Below, in pieces: positions 30,101 through 37,908 of a stretch of DNA of 64,000 nucleotides. Each line of letters begins with the position of its first letter. Within the stretch, counting starts at the first letter, position 1. Source of the DNA: Taenia hydatigena (taxonomy: Eukaryota; Platyhelminthes; Cestoda; Cyclophyllidea; Taeniidae); NCBI GenBank assembly GCA_036345935.2, contig JADWOT020000006.1, forward strand, positions 20,352,967 through 20,416,966, given 5' to 3'. Both the position numbers and the translations under genes were made by a program. The notes below the pieces were generated by a model. The model was given only the letters and a program-made list of their open reading frames with translations, was not told the origin of the DNA and ran no database searches.

Positions 30101-33100
30101 ACTTAAATGATTTCCCCCCAATCGCAAATGAGCTTTGAGGGTACTCGTGTAAAATCACTCCATTCGAATTGCTGTCAGATACGTTTTTTTTATAACAGCA
30201 TGGAATTGAAAAGAATTCCATTTTTTTCATAAACAATATTATCTTTGATTGAAAAGTGGGGAATCTGCACTGCGTTGAGATCTTGTACTACAGTGTTATG
30301 AGATATGAAAATTATCCCGGAGCAAGTGTCATTTTTATAATCTTTCACCGTTTTACTGCCTTTTGTACTTTGAAATCGGCGGGAGTTCTTCTGAAATTGA
30401 CTACCTTTGCCACATGGATGTATATTAATTTACGCCAGCATGCCCTTTTCTGTTACTCCGAAATCTCACAAAATGTTGATTTGTTCCTGCGGACACTATT
30501 GTTAGTTTTTTTTACCAAGGGTCCGGGTCTAATATAGTTTCCAAGCTGAACTAGAAGCCTTACACCATGTTTGTGACATGACATCTGGCCGGGGGCACGG
30601 TATCATCCGATAGCAGAATGCGCTGACTGTAAATGGTTTAAGTAGTTTGGTTTTTGTGCTAAATTTTCCAAATGTGGGTAAGCCATATAAACACCTTTTA
30701 TTCTTGCTAATAATGACGGATTCCCTATCACTTTTAGCTGAAAAGATTAGGGATTATTGTACCAGTAGCTTTCATTCCTGATTAATGAGAGTAATGAGGT
30801 TGTTGTTCTGCACGCACATCACCTTAGAAAGGAGAGGAAAGGAGCTATCATGCAGACGGATTCTACATACCATCCATTGATAACAATTCGATCCGTTCAT
30901 CGCTTCAAAATTGACTAGTTAATCCATGGGTACGAGCACCAAGTTACGGTTGGGTGCTTTAGAATAATTGCCCTTCTGTTCTGTGATAATCTGTTTAAAA
31001 AAAGACTCTCGTGTTTTCGCTGCTTATTTAAATCATTGTTTTATGCTTCAACAATCGCAATTGTGCTTTTTCTAATTTTAACTTGGTTTTACGAATGATT
31101 TGCACGCATTCTTTTTGCTAACATTTGAGTTTAAATCCCCAAATTTTCATTACTTTTTCAAAACGAAGTTGTCCAGTTTCTTACTCGTGGATAGTTTTAA
31201 AATAGTTTTCTAGTTTAGAATGTTTGATTCCATGCATAAAGCAGGCGAAGTAGCTTGCCAAGGTATTTTGCGTTTTGCCAAGGGATGAAATGTGAGGAAT
31301 GCTTGGTTGTGCAAACTAATGACTGAGGCGACTGACGGATCTTCCATGAATTATTAATGTGGGTGTGTAAGGTTGAAGCAGCCAATTAGGGAACTCCATT
31401 CTGATCAAACAAGGGGAATAGATGAAGTAAATTTCCGACTTTCGCCATTGTTGAATCTTTAAGGGCTCCTAGGCAGCTCCTGGACACGGTTCAGGTTAGC
31501 ACATCTTCACACGTTTGGCGGATAAAATTGACCTCCGTGGAATTTTGCCTTTCCACTTTAAACGTAAAGGGTAATAGAAGTGTCATTATTAGCATGCATG
31601 TGGGGAGCGTGGATTTTGTTGAGTTCCCAAACGGGAAAACGTTGAGACGAAGACTTCATTATTGACGCCTTCATTTGTAGGAGTAGGTAAGCAAGGAGTG
31701 CGGCACGTGCTGGGACACCTTGATGGGTGGCTCAGTTCTCGTGTATCTTGGGTATTTAATTAGCCCTGACTTTACAATTGCTATTGTCACTTTTCAAGTC
31801 TATCAATCTATGGCCGTGACCAATAAGATGAAATGAATTGGAAAAATACTTCATGGGTGGGTGGATCAAATAAAGTGAAGTGAACAGATTTTATCCCTTT
31901 GGGTCATTTTAGGCGAGTGAGGGGAGTTTAAGAAACGTAACAGGGGCCCATGTTTTGCAATTGCCTCCTCGTGCTATCGGCACTGAGGATTTCGTTTCAC
32001 TTTGTATGTAATCTACATACAAGGTGGCCAGCAGCAGGAGATATTACTAGCTGCTTGTCTTACAGGTAATAGAACAGTGGAGGCAGGGTTGCTCAAGGGC
32101 TTTGGAAAAGTTGCAAAACGTTGGAGATATTTCGTGGTTTCAAATGCAGCAAACAGAAGCGCGCTTTTGAGTTACCATCAGCGACACAGCTTCATATTTA
32201 CCCAAATTCTGGAAAGAGTGGTTGAAGATCCAAGATACGTTTCTCCAATACTTAGTGTTGTCCCAAAAATCTCGATTCATGTAAGGAAAAGGGAGACTTT
32301 TAAGGAATCATTTTCTGGTTTTCACCAATCTCCTATTCCCATTCTAGGAAAAACGGAGACACTGGCAGTTCTTCTGCGTTGTCTTACGGTGTTGGGAAAG
32401 AAGACTTTGCTCATTTCTCACACTCACTCCGCCGTGGACAACGTTCTCCTGCGGCTTCTAAAGGTAACTTCTGTGCTTTATTTGATTACTCCGTATATTT
32501 TTAGGAAATCATTACCATTATCAGATTCCCTTGCTACCGGCTTAACACGTTGCTTAGGCTCTTCGTTAAGCGTTTAGCGTAGCTTCTGGTGGCCCTCATT
32601 TGCTAAGTGCTGCTTAAGGGCGTTCCAAAGCATATGCGATTTCCTCTTCACAAGAAGTTTAATCAAAATGCCAAGTACATTTTGTGGCATATCAAGTATA
32701 ATGGTATTTTTTAGGAGATTTGGCCTAGTTTTGTTCGCTTCTCACCATCTCACTTCGTTGTCCACGCGTAAAATTCTGTGATTAGGGTAGTTGTCAAATC
32801 CAACATTGCTGTGACAGCAATGAATTTCCACTTAATCAAATGTCCCTATCCAATTTCTTGTTTCTATAGCACCTTTTGTATTGTGGCCAGATTACAGTCG
32901 TATTAAAGGTTATCCGAGTTCTATTAAAAGTCATAAATTTGAAACAGAAAGCACTAAAAATTTAATGTCAAATTCAACAAACCATTTGGGCCGTAGTGAT
33001 TGGTTATACCCTAAGATCTTGCTGGTAAACATGTAGCAAACGTTGATTTTTTAGAATTCTGAAATCAAATTCGTTCGTTTGGGAGCCTGTGAAAAGGTCA

Positions 33101-36100
33101 ATCCACTTCTGCATTCGCATAGTCTTGAAAGACAACTTTCTGAGGAAGTTTCAAAAGCCTCCTTCGGAGCAGACATGAATAAGGCCACTGCTGAATGCTC
33201 ACGTCTCGTGAAATTCGTCGACGAAGTCATGGCCAGAGCGGTAGATTCCCATTTCATCTAAATCTGCGGAATATCAATGGAATTCCAACCTGATTGGTTG
33301 ATCTTCGCTTTCAGACCATAGTTGGTTGCACGGCTCTGGCTGCAGGGAGTCACGAAGCCTTGGAAAGATGCCAATTTGATGTGGTTGTGGTGGACGAGGC
33401 AACACAACTCCTTCTGCCCACAACTCTGAGTGGGCTGCTCAAATTAAACCCTGATTCCGGGCAGTTTATCCTTGTGGGAGATACGAACCAGCTACCTCCG
33501 TTGGTTCACTCCAATGTCGCTAGGTATGACTGTACTTTCTTTTAAATGAATATGAGTTTCAGACACTGTCACAATGTGAAATTTTTCCGATTCGTAGTGC
33601 TCTAATCAAATTCAAAAGAGGATTATGAAAATAAAATAATCATTTCTAATAGGGCAACGAAAAGTTGGGATTCTCTGTTATAGAATTTAAACGCGTCTGG
33701 ATATACTTTGTTGCAAAGAATGCTGTTATTCGCATCTACTTTACTCATTTTGTGCTCCTACTTTCACAGACAATTTTCGAAATCTTCCTAATATCAAAAT
33801 TCTTTTGAAACATGTGGAGGTCTGCTCACTTAATTACCTAATTGTTCCTGCAGACATTACTTCTCCACTTCTCCTTGCATACATTTAGAGAAGGGGGGTT
33901 CGATACTAGCCTCTTTGCTCTCCTGTCTCCGGTTGTACAACGCTATGCGGACACTCAGGCGCCGGAAGAGATAGATTCAATGGGTAGTTGTCTTGTGCAA
34001 CTGAAGGCGCAGTATCGAATGAACTCACAAATTCTGCATTTGGCAAATACCCTGTTTTATAATGGTCGAATGCAATGTGCCTCAGATGAAGTGGCTAACC
34101 GGACATTGAAGCTCTTGGAGGATGTTGTCAAGGTAAACTTCCATTACCGGCACTACAGTTGAATAGTTTTAATGGTCTCTACTCAAAGCTATCAGTAACC
34201 GCACTTTTGGCAGGGCATCACATTCCGATTAAAGCGGTCGTAATTATCCTTAGCTTTCATCCTCAATTCGGTTTACCTCACTTTTAGCCAAATGGCTGGC
34301 TAACTCGGGTCCTTTCACCAGATCTTACTGACTCTGTCATTCTTCTGGATACTCAGGATGTGAGTTATTGCGATTTTGCATCTCCTTTTTCCTACTCAAT
34401 TTTAACATCCTGCTTGTGTGAAATTCGATATTAAGTGGGTGCGTTATCGTGAAAATCGGTTGGTTTTGTTGCTCCTTTATTGCAGTTCAAAACATCGTTT
34501 TCGTTAATGAAGGAGCTATTTCGACTAAATACCGCGATGAATTTATGCCATAATGAATGACATTTTCTTATTTAAATGACGGTTGTATCTTCATTTGCTT
34601 TCAGATTTGTAATCGTGCTAGCTCTCCCTTCGGCACCAATGTGAACATTCGAGAAGTTGAGATTGTGAAGCAAGTATTTGCGAATTTTACTCAGGTGAGC
34701 TTACTCAACTTACTAATAATCGCAAATTGGTCAAAATGCAAAACCGATCATAATGCAATGTAAAAATACCGTTTCTCCCCATACAATAATGGTTTCAAAC
34801 GTGATTTTTGTTCTTTTCTTTCATAATCTCTTCGAAGCGGGGCATGGAGGCGGATGAAATTGGCGTGATAGCGCCTTATCGCGCTCAAGTCGATGCTTTG
34901 CGTCAGTGTCTCCACGGCAAAAGTAGCACCAGTATCGATGATGGCAGTGATCGTTGCTCTCTTGGGCTGGTGGAAGTGAGCACCGCTGACCAGTTTCAGG
35001 GTCGTGATAAGTCTATCATCATAATCTCTTTCGTTGACTGCCTTCTATCCCAGCCCGAGCGCGTGAGTTGAATGGTTTTGACATCTACCTATTGCTCATT
35101 ATTGACACTTGCCGTTTAGTTGGAATTTAGAACTTAATGGGATAGCTTAAGTATTCGTCATTTCATCAATTTTATCAGTGCATTTCTGAAACCTTTGCAA
35201 TGACTCCCTTCTACTTAAATTAGAAATGTAAGTTTGTCCAATCAGCGAACATTTGTACGAAAACCATAGATACCACTGGCCATCTTAAGGATTTATCAGT
35301 TCCCCTTCATTGTAGTAAGCAAAAACCACATTCTACAGACAGGATTTCTCCCGCCCATTTTTCTCCACTGCAAGTGTTTTTAATTCAGCAGCCTAAAATG
35401 TACCTCAAGTTTTCCTCGATGCTGACCCATTTTCAAGAACCTAATTGCCTCTCAGAATAGACATTTTCAAACTAGTCAAGGGCCTATTTATTGCTTTGAA
35501 CTATCTGCTATGCGAATCATTAGAAATCTGGAACGATCATTGAAGAGGCATTTATTTGTAACAATTTGTTTTGTATGGTTAGGTTTTTTATCAGTACAAT
35601 GATCCTCAAGTCTGTTAGCTTATGTTTGTCTGCGCAGTCTATAGGTAGTTTTAGGCCTAAATTGATCAGCTGAAATGGATTTCCAATATTTATCGTTTGC
35701 CCAATCGGATTGGTTTGAATAGACTCTTACGAATGGAATGTGAATCACTTTGACCCTTTCTACTTTTAACTTGAATGGGTCGAGACGCAGTCGCTTTCTT
35801 TTCCTCCTTCTTATCCTACGATTCAGGGATTGCACGCGGTCGTGTCATTTTAGAGCTTGCTATTTTCCACTGAATAACCTTTTTAAATCGCCGAGAGCAG
35901 TGTCGGTTCATGAGCATAGTGTCTTTATTGAATTGATCCACAAAATAGCGAAGGCTCGTTGCCCACTTCATACCTCGCTGCTTTCGTCAACCTTCATTAA
36001 CGACTTACTCTCCTGAAATTCCACCTTTCTTTCCAGATAAATGATAAAAGGCGATCTTCCTCATCCCTTTTGAATGAACGACCACGCCTGAATGTCGCTC

Positions 36101-36264
36101 TGACTCGCGCCAAGCAAAAGCTAATTCTGATTGGTTGTGGCGGCACTCATTCAAGGTCATGCGAGGCCAGCCAACAGACACCCACTGTGTTAGAGCAAAT
36201 GCTAACTGGCCTCCGTCAGATGTCTGCCGTTGTGTCCATTCCATCTACTCCAGCACTATGCTGA
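3..36264 (+). CDS. DNA2: DNA2 nuclease-helicase, 23 exons placed, 5' end outside the window
   Basis: Whole-gene entry; the coding parts are the exons listed separately. DNA2 cuts 5' flaps during Okazaki-fragment maturation and resects DNA ends, acting in the nucleus and in some animals in mitochondria. The sequence shows, in order: an OB-like N-terminal part, ARGCARRA and the C-x2-C-x5-C triad (the iron-sulfur ligands), nuclease motifs GKID and LELKTG, the linker, Walker A GFPGSGKT, motif Ia SHTHSAVDN, Walker B VVVVDEAT, motif III VGDTNQLPP, motif IV QYRMN, motif V DQFQGRD and motif VI NVALTRAK. About 1,185 codons are present, already more than the roughly 1,060 of the human protein. The surplus lies mostly in loops. 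All exon phases agree except at exon 14/15. The start codon lies left of position 1. The order and completeness of the motifs make the assignment secure and suggest a working enzyme. Confidence 0.95.
533..625 (+). CDS. DNA2: DNA2 exon 2
   Basis: It lies between a polypyrimidine acceptor (tttcccatag) and the donor gtgcgt. It encodes PWYRCRVTEV, matching the start of the N-terminal OB-like strand region of animal DNA2. A nearer acceptor at 543 would give an immediate stop, so the upstream one was chosen. It starts and ends in phase 2. Confidence 0.65.
1059..1130 (+). CDS. DNA2: DNA2 exon 3
   Basis: Acceptor tctaacag and donor gtacgt. It continues the N-terminal domain with GNSKIVSTICPN and ends in LSGSW, which lines up with the region before the Trp-Cys of human DNA2. 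The phases fit both neighbours. Confidence 0.75.
5058..5412 (+). CDS. DNA2: DNA2 exon 4, first iron-sulfur cysteine
   Basis: One of the largest exons. It contains VGDIINL, then LLVLYPEVLISGTSVA and ARGCARRAAL, the last matching the human segment that carries the first Fe-S cysteine (C136). It ends in LVGSLVHRAFQQ, the conserved helix of the nuclease fold. A Ser/Thr-rich insertion of about 20 residues after INLIP and a second Ser/Asp-rich one before the last helix lengthen it relative to vertebrate DNA2. Acceptor gtcacag, donor gtaatt, end phase 0. Confidence 0.93.
5413..10550 (+). other. DNA2 intron 4 (5.1 kb)
   Basis: The longest intron of the gene. Mostly featureless, with one exception at 9100-9303, listed separately. 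Confidence 0.7.
9100..9303 (+). other. Possible nested exon with a membrane span, unidentified
   Basis: A 67-codon open frame without an ATG sits inside DNA2 intron 4. It encodes PPPIWSVNHFY, a soluble stretch (TEPEYYS), then about 20 almost purely aliphatic residues (core LVTLLLFILLLLLLT), then RYAQKQTNISGQLLG and a stop. A hydrophobic span followed by Arg/Lys is typical of a type I membrane protein end. The segment is richer in G+C than its flanks. The acceptor (gcgtag) is poor. Another frame of the same strand, after cccttcag, is also open for about 35 codons and ends SSSSHYYRTGVL. I recognise no family. It could be a last exon of a nested gene or chance. Confidence 0.25.
10551..10786 (+). 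CDS. DNA2: DNA2 exon 5
   Basis: It starts after ctcccttcag and ends at the donor gtatgt. It encodes the helical insertion of the nuclease domain: DSVEKLCESLKFFLPKINQW aligns with the segment ending in DYLPSFCKWA in human DNA2. It contains a hydrophobic stretch (LWVQFIFLVFH) with no vertebrate counterpart. Splicing out the 41 bases from 10644 to 10684 would give a stop codon, so I keep it as exon. Confidence 0.8.
10787..13617 (+). other. DNA2 intron 5
   Basis: No supported gene. It contains two longish open frames (12576-12866 and 12979-13425, 96 and 148 codons) of composition typical of noncoding DNA and no recognisable domain. Confidence 0.6.
13618..13701 (+). CDS. DNA2: DNA2 exon 6
   Basis: Acceptor ttttttcag, donor gtatgg. 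The encoded VIKEVFDIEENIWCTK matches the VKPMDIEESIW strand just before the first metal-binding motif of the DNA2 nuclease. It starts and ends in phase 2, compatible with exon 7. Confidence 0.88.
13702..15114 (+). other. DNA2 intron 6
   Basis: A 1.4-kb intron; I see no feature in it. Confidence 0.65.
15115..15241 (+). CDS. DNA2: DNA2 exon 7, nuclease catalytic motifs
   Basis: It encodes KFGVKGKIDMTV and PLELKTGR. These are the two hallmark PD-(D/E)xK motifs: the Asp of GKID and the Glu and Lys of LELKTG correspond to D277, E293 and K295 of human DNA2. All three are intact, so the nuclease site is predicted to be active. Acceptor cttgtag, donor gttaaa, end phase 0. Confidence 0.95.
15324..15652 (+). 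CDS. DNA2: DNA2 exon 8, Fe-S cysteine triad
   Basis: It begins VLLYLLLL, matching the helix after LELKTG, and continues with YGWLVYLRQM. Near its end VCSWCPYLFTC gives the C-x2-C-x5-C pattern of the human C393/C396/C402 ligands, which together with the exon 4 cysteine bind a 4Fe-4S cluster. The intron before it is only 82 bases. The donor is AG|gtacgt. Confidence 0.95.
15653..19481 (+). other. DNA2 intron 8
   Basis: A 3.8-kb intron; nothing recognisable on either strand. Confidence 0.6.
19482..19670 (+). CDS. DNA2: DNA2 exon 9, linker
   Basis: Acceptor ttctccctag, donor gtgagt. It encodes HVEANYKSFLHHWIRLQLLE, aligning with the helix HLEYFSLWCLMLTLE between the Fe-S domain and the helicase. 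It ends in an acidic run (EDVEEEE). Phase 2 at both ends. Confidence 0.85.
19671..23303 (+). other. DNA2 intron 9
   Basis: A 3.6-kb intron. A segment near 22195-22235 resembles one in intron 15 near 29058-29095 (shared TTTGGCACCCAYTTGCTTRG). Otherwise nothing seen. Confidence 0.5.
23304..23420 (+). CDS. DNA2: DNA2 exon 10
   Basis: It encodes VKSGSGIRGLVIQD, matching the EKSGSCIGNL segment at the start of the beta-barrel before the helicase core. The acceptor at 23303 was chosen because the closer one at 23308 runs into a stop. Donor AT|gtaggt. Confidence 0.85.
24804..24929 (+). CDS. DNA2: DNA2 exon 11
   Basis: Acceptor tctgcag, donor gtatgc. It encodes LSAGDFVIVSSDNGRHVGLC, matching the LMAGDRVIVSGE strand of the helicase beta-barrel, and ends in a LxITTDR strand equivalent to human TCLLDR. 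The phases fit. Confidence 0.9.
   Translation, partial: PRFVGGRLCDSQQRQRSSRGSLSGHFHYLFYETQHLDYHHR
25690..25800 (+). CDS. DNA2: DNA2 exon 12
   Basis: It encodes LLPSWITRFRLDR followed by LSNLMKLMENSKMW, which aligns with LFRLDQEE and LGNLSKLMEN of human DNA2. The acceptor tacatag at 25689 is the only one nearby giving the right phase. Donor TG|gtacgt; the following intron is 83 bases. Confidence 0.88.
25884..25973 (+). CDS. DNA2: DNA2 exon 13
   Basis: It encodes SRLRQLIIDQTCPRFT, matching KKLRDLIIDFREPQF. Of the GT sites at its end, gtaatg (25974) gives the phase required by exon 14. An earlier site at 25964 fits less well. Confidence 0.8.
27226..27282 (+). CDS. DNA2: DNA2 exon 14
   Basis: A small exon encoding RVLACILKGH, matching DTVACILKGL just before the helicase Q-motif region. 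Acceptor ctaaacccag, donor AG|gtacat (end phase 2). It does not join exon 15 in frame (see findings). Confidence 0.75.
28265..28366 (+). CDS. DNA2: DNA2 exon 15, Walker A first half
   Basis: It encodes LNIYQRCAVL and then SKDYTLIEGFPGSG, near-identical to human SKDYTLIVGMPGTG. This is the Q-motif and the first part of the Walker A loop of superfamily 1 helicases. The donor gtaaga splits the loop after its third glycine. The 5' boundary is uncertain: cttcag gives a phase that does not match exon 14. Confidence 0.88.
28367..32347 (+). other. DNA2 intron 15 (4.0 kb)
   Basis: It splits the Walker A loop. The frame 32002-32347 is open into exon 16, but the encoded peptide has no DNA2 similarity and would break the P-loop, so it is intronic. 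No other feature seen. Confidence 0.65.
32348..32463 (+). CDS. DNA2: DNA2 exon 16, Walker A second half and motif Ia
   Basis: It completes GKT of Walker A and encodes KKTLLISHTHSAVDNVLLRL, motif Ia of the helicase. Acceptor ccattctag, donor gtaact, end phase 0. The same frame stays open for about 110 codons upstream, but that part is intron because exon 15 supplies the matching half of the P-loop. Confidence 0.95.
32464..33054 (+). other. DNA2 intron 16
   Basis: 591 bases, nothing seen. The remaining introns of the helicase half are short (74-365 bases) except 35063-36036. Confidence 0.7.
33055..33240 (+). CDS. DNA2: DNA2 exon 17
   Basis: It encodes IKFVRLGACEKVNPLL, matching KIGFLRLGQIQKVHPAI, then a longer variable helical part than in vertebrates. 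Acceptor tttttag, donor gtagat, phase 0 at both ends. Confidence 0.9.
33315..33523 (+). CDS. DNA2: DNA2 exon 18, Walker B and motif III
   Basis: It encodes IVGCTALAAG, then FDVVVVDEAT (Walker B, DEAT where human has DEAS) and FILVGDTNQLPPLV (motif III with the conserved Gln). The Asp-Glu pair needed for ATP hydrolysis is intact. Acceptor gctttcag after a 74-base intron; donor AG|gtatga. Confidence 0.96.
33889..34132 (+). CDS. DNA2: DNA2 exon 19, motif IV
   Basis: It begins GGFDTSLF, equivalent to MSESLF, and contains VQLKAQYRMNSQILHLAN (motif IV with the conserved Arg) and ASDEVANR. About 20 extra residues (acidic, with PEEID) lie between the first helix and motif IV. Acceptor acatttag, donor gtaaac. 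Confidence 0.95.
34288..34359 (+). CDS. DNA2: DNA2 exon 20
   Basis: It encodes PNGWLTRVLSPD and VILLDTQD, matching [20 protein letters not shown]. Acceptor cacttttag, donor gtgagt, phase 0 at both ends. Confidence 0.92.
34605..34694 (+). CDS. DNA2: DNA2 exon 21
   Basis: It encodes NVNIREVEIVKQVFANFTQ, matching VSNVTEAKLIVFLTSIF before motif V. Acceptor gctttcag, donor gtgagc, phase 0. Confidence 0.92.
34838..35062 (+). CDS. DNA2: DNA2 exon 22, motif V
   Basis: It encodes DEIGVIAPYRAQVDALR, then GLVEVSTADQFQGRDKSIII (motif V). It matches SDIGIIAPYRQQL and VNTVDKYQGRDKSIV. The acceptor tcgaag is weak in pyrimidines, but the frame and homology require it. Donor gtgagt. Confidence 0.95.
35063..36036 (+). 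other. DNA2 intron 22
   Basis: 974 bases between motifs V and VI; no feature beyond short chance open frames. Confidence 0.7.
36037..36264 (+). CDS. DNA2: DNA2 last exon, motif VI and stop
   Basis: Acceptor tctttccag. It encodes RPRLNVALTRAKQKLILIGC, motif VI with the arginine finger, then a divergent C-terminal tail of about 45 residues ending at TGA. Human DNA2 ends at a similar distance after motif VI, so this is probably the natural end. Confidence 0.95.
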   Translation: MNDKRRSSSSLLNERPRLNVALTRAKQKLILIGCGGTHSRSCEASQQTPTVLEQMLTGLRQMSAVVSIPSTPALC

Positions 36265-37633
36265 CCCAGTGTTTGTATTTTATATGGCAATTTTGTACTA
36301 CAGGAACCTATTTTGTGTTTCTCAAACAGGCGTTTTTTTTACTAGCGTTCTTTCTAATTGGCATGAAAAGTTGATTTTGGGGTTAAAAGAAGATGATGAT
36401 AAAATTTTATCAAGAAGCATTGAACGGGAATGCTTTACATGGAATTTGGTGATCCATTCATTAAGGTGAGGAAATCCCTCTCTTCCTGATAATGGTGATG
36501 ACTTGTGTTGCCACTGGAACGTGACCTTGGGACTAGCACGCCAAGGACAGCCCTCAGTTGTGTTTAACGCGTTCATGCCCACATAGTGGAAGAAGGAGAA
36601 GTAGCGGTAGAAGCTATCAAGCAAGTGGGCGCCAAATGACTGACAATAAGCCTCTTCACTTCTCTCATTTGATGAAATAGTTTTTGTGTCCATTTTAGCA
36701 TTGAGCGAATGAATGGACCAAATTATAGATTGCCTCTAAACTATCTATCCCCAATTCCCCTCTTCTAGGGAAACACATTGCCTCAGTCAAGCATAATTGG
36801 TGTGAAGGTCAAATAATGGTTACATTAGGGTCTCTCTCATCTGAATCAACTTCATAGTGCGCAAGCGATTTGCATTTGTCATGCCATTGCCATTAGTCGG
36901 TCACTTGTTCACATAAAAAATAGGTGAGACAGCCAGCAAATAAGTCAGACGGAAATGGAGGATGCCAGGCTTAGATTCTTTCATGGACCATGAGGGACTA
37001 GAATTTGCAGTTAGCTTATCTTAATGGAGAGCAATTGCAGGTTGGTGTAGTTGGTACAGCCCTGGTTGATAAGGGACAATAGGGAAGGGGGGGGGGGGCA
37101 CGCTTGAATGCTTGAGGATTGGCTATCAGTAGAAAATTATGAAATACTAAGCAGAAACGTCCTTTTGGAATTGCAGCTCTTCCTATCAATTAATTACACC
37201 ACAATCAGATGAATAATAGCTGATCTCTTTTAAGAATTTCATTATCTGTCTTGGACGTGATATAAGTAGAAAAGTGATACTTTGACGGTAAGGTTAGAAG
37301 TCAATAAGGTTTCGCATTCTTTGTATTCCTTCTCCTGCAGATTCTGACCCTCCCTGTTTCCACCTATACAGCTACATCTTCAAGGCTGCATCTCAGTTTG
37401 ACGAGACAAGAGTTTCTCCAAAGAGGTGTTTTTATGATGGAACGATTAAATTATCTGCGCCATGCTGCATAGTTTTTGGCTTTTTTAAACAGTGCATAAA
37501 TTTCAGCAAGTAATGGCAAGTTATTAGTATTGTTCCTAAGCATAATTACAAACAAAAGATACTGTACAAGCAAGTATATAAACGGCACCATTCGAAATAA
37601 AAAGTCAGCCCTGTACAGAACGGTGTGTCCACT
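36265..37633. other. Convergent intergenic stretch, includes both 3' UTRs
   Basis: It separates the stop of DNA2 (plus) from the stop of the Jagged gene (minus). A run of twelve G lies at 37087-37098. An AATAAA on the plus strand near 37596 is 1.3 kb from the DNA2 stop, so its use is doubtful. No gene supported. Confidence 0.6.
37087..37098 (+). repeat. Mononucleotide run of twelve G
   Basis: An uninterrupted G run in the intergenic stretch between the two genes. It is prone to length error in sequencing. Confidence 0.9.
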
Positions 37634-37908
37634 TTATCTGACACTCCTCTGCTGCTGCTGTCCAGGGGTTGGAAAGACGACCGTGGATTGGTAGTAGTGA
37701 GTCGTCGCTGCCTGTGGAGCGAGGGTTGCACCAGGAGCAGTGGAGGCGGCGATAGCAGAGGTGGTGGGTGGCTGCTTGGTGGTTGCTGCATATTTCTCTA
37801 TCAATTCCTGGTGTTTCCGGTGAGCGCAGACGCAGATAATGCAGGTGCAGAGAGCCCCCACCGCCACAACCAGGCAACAGGCCAGCGGTACCAGCAACGG
37901 ATTATGCG
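37634..37908 (-). CDS. Ser/Jag: Jagged last exon: membrane span and tail
   Basis: It encodes [19 protein letters not shown] (membrane span, continuing ICVCA), stop-transfer HRKH, then a tail of about 65 residues rich in Thr, Ala, Pro and Gln that ends QQQQRSVR and TAA. Three lysines lie close to the membrane, possible ubiquitin sites for ligand endocytosis. There is no C-terminal PDZ-binding motif such as the EYIV end of JAG1. Acceptor cttgtgcag. Confidence 0.92.

Noticed and set aside
32002..32347. 112 codons in frame upstream of DNA2 exon 16
   Set aside because: The peptide has no DNA2 similarity, and exon 15 provides the matching half of the Walker A loop through good splice sites, so this is intron that happens to be open.
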